Assembly (NCBI GenBank): GCA_041694275.1
Contig: JASMTQ010000086.1
Span: 1-64,000, forward strand
Direction of reading: 5' to 3'
Length of the DNA stretch: 64,000 nucleotides
From: M55B118 sp041694275
GTDB lineage: Bacteria > Bacillota_I > Bacilli_A > Izemoplasmatales > Izemoplasmataceae
Part shown: piece by piece, positions 59,058 through 64,000 of the stretch
How positions within the stretch are numbered: position 1 is the first letter of the stretch
Layout: each line of letters starts with the position of its first letter
Program-made: the position numbers and the translations under genes
Notes under the pieces: generated by a model
What the model was told of the DNA's origin: nothing
What the model saw: only the letters and a program-made list of their open reading frames with translations
The model's database searches: none

Positions 59058-61094
59058 ATGGTCAAATCAGAGACATTGCCATTAAAGCACACTATTTTTG
59101 TAGCTGTGCTCCTCATAAGTTCCATTCCGATTGCCTATAGTTTTACCATGGGCATATTCGCCTCCAGCATCATATGGCCGACTACAGCGTTTGCCTTTGC
59201 ATTTCTATTTATCAAAGGCAGGACCGTCGCACCGGTTGTATTCTTTAGTATCTTCACAGGGTATTTGATCAGTCATTTTTCATTTGATGACCTGATTCCT
59301 CTAAACATTGTCCTTACCTCTTTCATGCTTGCGGTCAGTGGGTTTAGTTCTGCATCACTCGGTGCTTTTTTGACACGGAAACTAAGTATCAAACTCAATC
59401 TTGGTTTCAGAAACGTCTTTTTTATGATTCTTATTACAATCATCATTACAGCAACCGCCGCACTGCTTGGCAATCTCACATTCATGATTCAGGGAATGCT
59501 CAGCTACAAGTCATTTTTAAACAGTTATATAACATGGTTCCTTGGAGATTTTTACGGTATGATCATTTTCGGACTTCCCATGGTCATGTCTCTTCAAATT
59601 GACAAAAATCCTTTTTTTGGTGATTTCACCTTGAAAGAGGGGGTGTTATACCTTTTCGTCATTATCTTTTCCTTTATCCTGTTTACGGACTACATTCCCT
59701 ATCTTTCCTTTGTTTTTCATAAATATCTCTACATACCATTCGCTGTAGTCATCGCCATTTATTTTCCGATCAGAACGCTTTATCTTTTCAGTCTTCTCAT
59801 TCTCTTGATGATGGCCATTATCACACCGTTCATCATAGAACCAGACATTTTCATTTACATGAGCGAAGTCAACATCCTGCTTGTGATACTGACGCTTATA
59901 GCCATCATTATTAAGATCATCTATCTCGACTTGGAGGATCAAAAATCCTCCCAGAAAATCAGACAAACGCGTCTTGAAGCACTCGTAGACAGTATGCAGG
60001 AAATGTTTTCACTTTCCAATCAATCCTCTACACTTCATGAGAGCAACGTTGAAAAAGAAGCCTCCAAAATCTTCAGAATGGCCTTCAAGATGTTTGATGA
60101 AATCGACTATGGTTCATGCGCATTCATCCATGGCGACAAAGTTCATTTTATCGATATGATCGGGTATGACAAAGATACTTTCAACAGTCTTCCTTTAAGT
60201 GGTAGCGACTGGATCAAAACCCTTAAAAAACCAGAGATTTACATTCATACTGATGAACTGTTTAAAAACCAGCTTGGTGATGAAATTCGCGATATTGTCA
60301 AGGAAACCAATCCATTTGATATCAAGGAAAGTCTCTTTATGAGTGTTCAACTCACCGATTCCATTGCCTGTGAACTCAGTTTCGATATCAAAACAGGAAG
60401 CCCACACACGTTCAAAGGCACCCTGCTTGAATACTTCGAGGGCCTCAATATCATGCTCAATACGTTCTTTGAAGCCAACAGAAAATCCATTGGACTCGCC
60501 GATCAGAAAAACTCAATGGTCGTCTCCTTGTTAAAAGCCATTGATCTATTTGACAAGTATACGCGTATTCACAGTGAACATGTGGCAGATATTGCACGTG
60601 AAATCGCTTGGAAGGCAGGTTTGTCAGAAGAAAAGGTTTCAGAACTTTACTGGGCCGGCATAGTCCACGATATAGGGAAAATAGGTCTTGATATCGCCAT
60701 CATCAACAAACCGAACAAACTTACCGTTTTGGAATATGAAACGGTTAAATCCCACCCCGAGCGCGGTTTTGAGCTGCTAAACAAATCAGACACCCTCAAA
60801 AGCATCGCCCAGTTCGTAAGGCACCATCATGAACGCTTTGACGGCCTTGGGTATCCGGATGGACTTGCAGGTGATGAAAATCTTCAGCAAAGCTATATTC
60901 TCGGTCTTTCTGAAGCCATCGCGAGCATGTTTGAAGAACGCAGCTATTCACCGGCTATAAGCGAAGAAGCCATTATTCGTGAAATCAAAAAAGAACGAGG
61001 GTTTCAATTTGATCCAGACCTCAGTGACATCGCGATAAAACTTATTGAAAACGGACTGGTAAAACGCGTTAAAAAAGACAAAACCTCTCAATAA
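59058..61094 (+). CDS. MASE1-like membrane sensor with HD-GYP c-di-GMP phosphodiesterase
   Basis: 678 residues. About eight transmembrane helices in the first ~300 residues match a MASE1 sensor ('MGIFASSIIWPTTAFAFAFLFI...GYLISHFSF'). After a GAF-like linker (~300-480) comes an HD-GYP domain: 'IHSEHVADIA', 'GIVHDIGKIGL' (HD), 'HHERFDGLGYPDGL' (GYP) and the last helix. The HD-GYP family hydrolyses cyclic di-GMP; the usual Asp in the 'VADAFDAM' motif is Glu (SEAIASM). GGAGGCACATCC precedes the ATG. No cyclase is in the window. Single gene. Confidence 0.88.
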   Translation: MVKSETLPLKHTIFVAVLLISSIPIAYSFTMGIFASSIIWPTTAFAFAFLFIKGRTVAPVVFFSIFTGYLISHFSFDDLIPLNIVLTSFMLAVSGFSSASLGAFLTRKLSIKLNLGFRNVFFMILITIIITATAALLGNLTFMIQGMLSYKSFLNSYITWFLGDFYGMIIFGLPMVMSLQIDKNPFFGDFTLKEGVLYLFVIIFSFILFTDYIPYLSFVFHKYLYIPFAVVIAIYFPIRTLYLFSLLILLMMAIITPFIIEPDIFIYMSEVNILLVILTLIAIIIKIIYLDLEDQKSSQKIRQTRLEALVDSMQEMFSLSNQSSTLHESNVEKEASKIFRMAFKMFDEIDYGSCAFIHGDKVHFIDMIGYDKDTFNSLPLSGSDWIKTLKKPEIYIHTDELFKNQLGDEIRDIVKETNPFDIKESLFMSVQLTDSIACELSFDIKTGSPHTFKGTLLEYFEGLNIMLNTFFEANRKSIGLADQKNSMVVSLLKAIDLFDKYTRIHSEHVADIAREIAWKAGLSEEKVSELYWAGIVHDIGKIGLDIAIINKPNKLTVLEYETVKSHPERGFELLNKSDTLKSIAQFVRHHHERFDGLGYPDGLAGDENLQQSYILGLSEAIASMFEERSYSPAISEEAIIREIKKERGFQFDPDLSDIAIKLIENGLVKRVKKDKTSQ

Positions 61095-61106
61095 GGTTTT
61101 GTCTTT
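61074..61106. terminator. Bidirectional terminator
   Basis: Thirteen-base stem AAAGACAAAACCT / AGGTTTTGTCTTT followed by TTT. It overlaps the HD-GYP stop codon and lies before the end of the convergent small gene. Confidence 0.88.
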
Positions 61107-61107
61107 T

Positions 61108-61425
61108 TTAGCCGTTTGAAGGGCCTGCATCTTCTGAGTCGTCCCACACGAACGGTGATGACGCGTTGTAAAAGTAATCAAACGCCATGAAGGAAAGGTA
61201 ATGAAAAATTCTCTCTCCCTCCACCTTTTCAGCATATCCGTAAACCAGTTGATTGGTCGAGGTATCGAAATAAGGCATCCATTCAGCGCCGTCCAGATGC
61301 ACGATATCTATGGATTCAACATCCCGAAAACGGTCACTTGAATGTCTGATCTTTAGTGTGTTTTTCTGATAGCGTCCATTTTTTATAAGATTTCTCGCAC
61401 GTTTCAAATGTGCATGCTTATCCAT
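61108..61425 (-). CDS. Small hypothetical protein
   Basis: 105 residues. No family is recognised. It starts with a basic helix ('KHAHLKRARNLIKNGRYQKNTLKIRH'), then has 'DVESIDIVHLDGAEWMPYFD', 'YGYAEKVEGERIFHYLSFMAFDYFYN' and an acidic end 'WDDSEDAGPSNG'. Predicted soluble. AGGAAGGAGAATACA precedes the ATG at 61425, which supports a real gene. Just downstream of, and probably co-transcribed with, the membrane protein at 61443. Confidence 0.6.
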   Translation of the reverse strand: MDKHAHLKRARNLIKNGRYQKNTLKIRHSSDRFRDVESIDIVHLDGAEWMPYFDTSTNQLVYGYAEKVEGERIFHYLSFMAFDYFYNASSPFVWDDSEDAGPSNG

Positions 61426-61442
61426 TGTATTCTCCTTCCTGT

Positions 61443-62243
61443 TCAAAGTTTTTGTAGAAGCGATACCGCAGGCCCCAGTAAGAAGACGGTCCATACGATA
61501 TGCCATGCGCCAGTATAATAACCGAGGATGTAAAAAAGCAGAAGGCTTACATATACTGTAAAAGGGACGAGTGTGTCTCTGCCCTTGGCGTGAAACGCCA
61601 CAGACATCGTAGGTACAAATAGAAGTGCGACCCAGGCGATGGCGTACTGTTCAAAGAAATACCCCCAGAGAAAAAAGAGAATGAAGGATGCAATGAGTCC
61701 TACCCTGGCGACCAGAGAATCAATTGCATGAAGGTGTACGTATATGTGCCCCGTGATGATGGCGGGAATGATAAATATCAAAAAGGAAAAAAGCGCGAGA
61801 CGGTAATCCCCTGTCGATATGCCGATTATAAGGTATAAAAGCACCGATACCATCAAAAACCCTTCAAGCATCCATCTATGTAGCGTATGCTTTTCAAGCT
61901 GGAGTCCAACGAAAAGCGTAGAAAGCATCACAAGCCATGTCGGGTGGTAGCGTCCTGTGTAGTGAGCGAGAGCGAAATACACCGCGATACTCACAAAGAA
62001 AGTGATAAGCGTCGCCCGCATGAGCGGTCTTATTCTCTGGTAGCGAAATATGGCGAGCACGGGCAAAACAAGAAATACAACCCAGAAAGGATGCCATGAT
62101 TTGAATATGAGTCCGTGAAGAAGGTAAACGGCAATGACCCCGAAGACACTCAGCCTTTTTTTCCTTGAAGTTGTCGGATTGAGTCTTCTTACGGTTTCGT
62201 TTTTAAATGATTTATTATTGCTTGATTGACTGGTATTTTTCAT
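61443..62243 (-). CDS. Membrane protein with five W-x-x-x-W repeats
   Basis: 266 residues. A basic N-terminus (1-30), then about ten hydrophobic segments. A unit of ~50 residues recurs five times, ending at each of 'SWHPFWVVFLVLP' (residues 49-61), 'YHPTWLVMLST' (99-109), 'YRLALFSFLIFIIP' (147-160), 'YAIAWVALLFVP' (200-211) and 'WHIVWTVFLLGP' (247-258). A single copy of this motif is in the HAAS-like protein at 45452 ('GPWSIIAALGVLFWP'). No characterised family is recognised; it may sit in envelope sensing with PadR-type systems. Confidence 0.7.
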   Translation of the reverse strand: MKNTSQSSNNKSFKNETVRRLNPTTSRKKRLSVFGVIAVYLLHGLIFKSWHPFWVVFLVLPVLAIFRYQRIRPLMRATLITFFVSIAVYFALAHYTGRYHPTWLVMLSTLFVGLQLEKHTLHRWMLEGFLMVSVLLYLIIGISTGDYRLALFSFLIFIIPAIITGHIYVHLHAIDSLVARVGLIASFILFFLWGYFFEQYAIAWVALLFVPTMSVAFHAKGRDTLVPFTVYVSLLLFYILGYYTGAWHIVWTVFLLGPAVSLLQKL

Positions 62244-62308
62244 CCTTCGCCACCATCCCTTTATACATCATTGTATCATATTTCAAGAACGGGGTATGAA
62301 AAAAAAGA

Positions 62309-62327
62309 CATTTGCCTTTAGCAAATG
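62309..62327 (-). terminator. Terminator of degV copy 3
   Basis: CATTTGC, loop TAAAG, GCAAATG followed by T8 on the minus strand. Confidence 0.75.
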
Positions 62328-62336
62328 CCTACGTAA

Positions 62337-63200
62337 TCAAAGCACCTTTTTGTCAATGTATCCAAGACCAATGGCGCCCGGTCCGCCGTGTGCGCCTACG
62401 GCTGGTGTAAGCGGAATGCTTAGGATTGTTTCAAGCGAGGGGTCCGCCTCTTTCAGCTTTTCTACGATATAGTCTCTCGTTTTTTCATTTTGTGCATGAA
62501 CGATATATGGTAGCACGTCACGCTCACTTGTTTCTTCAAGATAGGATTCAATCACGCGTCCAACAGCTTTTTTAAATGTTCTTATCTTTTCGATGTTTTC
62601 CACTTTGCCTTCATCTGAAATATGAAGCAGCGGTTTGATCTTGAGCATGCTTCCAAGGAAGCCCTGGGCGTTTGAAAGACGGCCGTTCTTTACGAGATAG
62701 GCAAGCGTGTCGACCGCAAAGACAATGTGGTTGTGTTCACGAATCGCTTCAAGCGCCTTTAAAATGGTCTTTACCGAAGCACCGCTTTCTGCCAGTTCGC
62801 TTGCCTTGATCGCCATCAGGGCCTCGGCATACGCAACGGTTTTGGAATCAAAAACGTGGATGTTGACGCCATCGACTTGGTTTCCCGCGGCAATGGCTGT
62901 TGAATAGATGCCGCTCATGTGTGAAGAAATGGTCACGACAATGATATCCTTCTTCCCTTCATCCCTTAGCGTTTCGAAGGTTTCAATCATTTCACCAATC
63001 GGGGGTTGGGATGTTTTTGGAAAAAGACTCGAATCATTATTGAGACGGGTGTAAAACTCAGGCGCGGTGAGTTCTTCGTAGTCGATGAAGGTCTCATCCC
63101 CCAGATGAACACGCGAGCGCAGAATGCGAATGTCGTGATCATGTTCAATGTAATCAAGACATGCATTCGTGCACGCGACAATACCTAAAGCGTTGGTCAT
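62337..63200 (-). CDS. DegV-family fatty-acid-binding protein (FakB-like), copy 3
   Basis: 287 residues. Fatty-acid-binding DegV: 'IVACTNACLDYIEH', 'KTSQPPIGEM', 'IIVVTISSHMSGIYSTA', 'LVKNGRLSNAQGFLGSMLKIKPLLHI' and 'AVGAHGGPGAIGLGY'. Highly like copy 2 at 46707. The FabT-type palindrome seen at copy 2 was not found near this start, so it may respond differently. AGGTAATAGT precedes the ATG. It ends just before the five-repeat membrane gene's leader and starts 19 bases after the PduO gene. Confidence 0.92.
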   Translation of the reverse strand: MTNALGIVACTNACLDYIEHDHDIRILRSRVHLGDETFIDYEELTAPEFYTRLNNDSSLFPKTSQPPIGEMIETFETLRDEGKKDIIVVTISSHMSGIYSTAIAAGNQVDGVNIHVFDSKTVAYAEALMAIKASELAESGASVKTILKALEAIREHNHIVFAVDTLAYLVKNGRLSNAQGFLGSMLKIKPLLHISDEGKVENIEKIRTFKKAVGRVIESYLEETSERDVLPYIVHAQNEKTRDYIVEKLKEADPSLETILSIPLTPAVGAHGGPGAIGLGYIDKKVL

Positions 63201-63219
63201 ACTATTACCTGCCTGTATT

Positions 63220-63756
63220 CTATTTTTCGACTTGGAAGTTGCGTGCGAGGATGAAAAGCAAATCAGAAAGTCGATTGAGGTATGCTCTTGGATGGTCCAG
63301 GTCGTTGCGTTTTTTTTCGTTGATGAATTTTACCAGTGTGCGTTCTGCGCGTCTGGCGACGGTTCTTGTAAAGTCAAAATATGCATTCGCGTGTGACGTT
63401 TCGCTTCCTGGCAAGTGAAACTGAGGTTCTATTTCCTCTTTTAAAAGCAGCTTTTCTTCTTCAGTTTCAATAAACGTAATGTCTCTTTCGTTGATTTTTC
63501 GAAGGGCTTTTGCCTGTTCGCTTTTTGGCGCGGTTGCCACAAGCGAATTGATGGCCTGAAGTGTCCGCTGAATCACCTTGATCTGTTCATACTGCGTATG
63601 ATGATAGGTGAGTCCGAGAACCGCACTGAGTTCATCGATGGTTCCAAGGGTGTCAAAGAGAATGTCGTCTTTCGGATAACTTTTGTTGCTGTAATCACTG
63701 GATGCACCTTTGTCACCTTTTTTAGTGGAAATGGTGTTCACTTTTTTAATGGCCAT
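63220..63756 (-). CDS. PduO-type cob(I)alamin adenosyltransferase
   Basis: 178 residues. It transfers the adenosyl group of ATP to cobalamin, giving coenzyme B12. Landmarks: the ATP-binding 'ISTKKGDKGASS', 'FDTLGTIDELSAVLGL', the helix 'RTVARRAERTLVKFI' and 'LNRLSDLLFILARNFQ'. GAAAGGATGGTACTC precedes the ATG at 63756; the first 3 codons of the longer frame are not needed. Presence implies an adenosylcobalamin-dependent enzyme elsewhere in the genome. A TATAAT box lies upstream, about 40 bases from the start. Confidence 0.93.
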   Translation of the reverse strand: MAIKKVNTISTKKGDKGASSDYSNKSYPKDDILFDTLGTIDELSAVLGLTYHHTQYEQIKVIQRTLQAINSLVATAPKSEQAKALRKINERDITFIETEEEKLLLKEEIEPQFHLPGSETSHANAYFDFTRTVARRAERTLVKFINEKKRNDLDHPRAYLNRLSDLLFILARNFQVEK

Positions 63757-63808
63757 GAGTACCATCCTTTCCTGTTTCTTTTATGCGTTCATTATACTAT
63801 TGAAAGGG

Positions 63809-64000
63809 TCATGTTCTAAAGCTTTTTACACGAAAACTTGCAAGAAGTATGAACATAAGCGTCCATCCCGCGATAATGAGTGTAAGCTCACATTGTGTAA
63901 GGATTCTTTCAAAAAGTTCTATGTCAATGCCGAAGAAAAGCGCGTAATCCGCCTGGCCTGCATTTGATGTGAAAACTTCGCCGATGGCTTTTTCCATGTA
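63809..64000 (-). CDS. Partial protein, C-terminal end only
   Basis: The last ~63 residues of a minus-strand gene that enters from the right edge; the frame is open at 64000. The visible part is 'GQADYALFFGIDIELFERILTQ' followed by one hydrophobic segment ('TLIIAGWTLMFILLASF') and a short basic tail, so it ends in a membrane helix. No family is recognised from this fragment. The in-frame ATG at 63997 may be internal. Confidence 0.5.
   Translation of the reverse strand, partial: YMEKAIGEVFTSNAGQADYALFFGIDIELFERILTQCELTLIIAGWTLMFILLASFRVKSFRT

Noticed and set aside
1..64000. Possible TGA-as-tryptophan (Mycoplasma) code
   Set aside because: Several genes end in TGA inside tight overlaps with the next ATG (thiI, ylxR, smr), and tryptophans are encoded by TGG, so the standard code applies.

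Overview
The window comes from a bacterium with Gram-positive-type (Bacillota/Mycoplasmatota-like) gene content that uses the standard code: several genes end in TGA in tight TGA/ATG overlaps. Signs of a fermentative, largely anaerobic life are a one-piece pyruvate:ferredoxin oxidoreductase, a SUF Fe-S operon, several 4Fe-4S proteins, a reductive-dehalogenase-like protein and a corrinoid adenosyltransferase. A class II photolyase and a free-methionine sulfoxide reductase suggest exposure to light and oxidants. No cell-wall genes, tRNAs, rRNAs, insertion sequences or CRISPR arrays are visible. Placement near Izemoplasma/Acholeplasma-like lineages is a guess from gene content only. Genes are dense, mostly on the minus strand, and no gene-free stretch exceeds about 200 bases.

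Layout. 1-1200: a cut-off Crp/Fnr-type regulator diverging from a membrane 4Fe-4S protein. 1200-5100: a galactokinase-like protein with altered catalytic motifs, a DEDDh exonuclease and uvrC. 5100-9590: the classic rimP-nusA-ylxR-ylxQ-infB-rbfA operon with a leader hairpin. 9585-12950: a SpoU methyltransferase, thiI, fRMsr, and rpsD with a structured leader. 12960-19650: glycolysis and pentose-phosphate genes (tpiA, an HPr with altered active site, pgk, tkt), a ComK-like protein, an orphan MsmK/MalK-type ATPase and a PucR-type regulator. 19770-24740: sufC-D-S-U-B. 24890-32350: a fumarate-reductase-like flavoprotein, MgtC, PFOR, a choline-kinase-like protein and a WalJ/YycJ-like hydrolase. 32530-35110: a very acidic foldase-like lipoprotein. 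35200-40820: L25/Ctc, a cca-pulA-yhaM operon and an IMPACT-family protein.

40850-44520 is the most interesting block: an EetA-like NusG-II protein, a tandem-repeat FMN-binding-type lipoprotein under a perfect consensus promoter, an ApbE flavin transferase lipoprotein and an EetB-like Gx transporter. Together they resemble the flavin-based extracellular electron transfer loci of Listeria and lactobacilli, without the NDH-2 and demethylmenaquinone genes.

44560-47970 carries two DegV/FakB fatty-acid-binding paralogs with PadR and MarR regulators, and a FabT-like palindrome at the start of one transcript; a third DegV lies at 62337. 47660-53480 holds small accessory genes, the reductive-dehalogenase-like protein, a hydroxyacid dehydrogenase, a methyltransferase, and an OLD-like ATPase/TOPRIM gene divergent from a photolyase. 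53500-58180 encodes two fused ABC exporters of the MacB/FtsX type. The end has a YgjV-GNAT fusion, a membrane HD-GYP protein, a membrane protein built of five repeats, DegV and PduO-type adenosyltransferase. In many genes I chose an internal ATG with a good Shine-Dalgarno over the longest frame; each case is noted.
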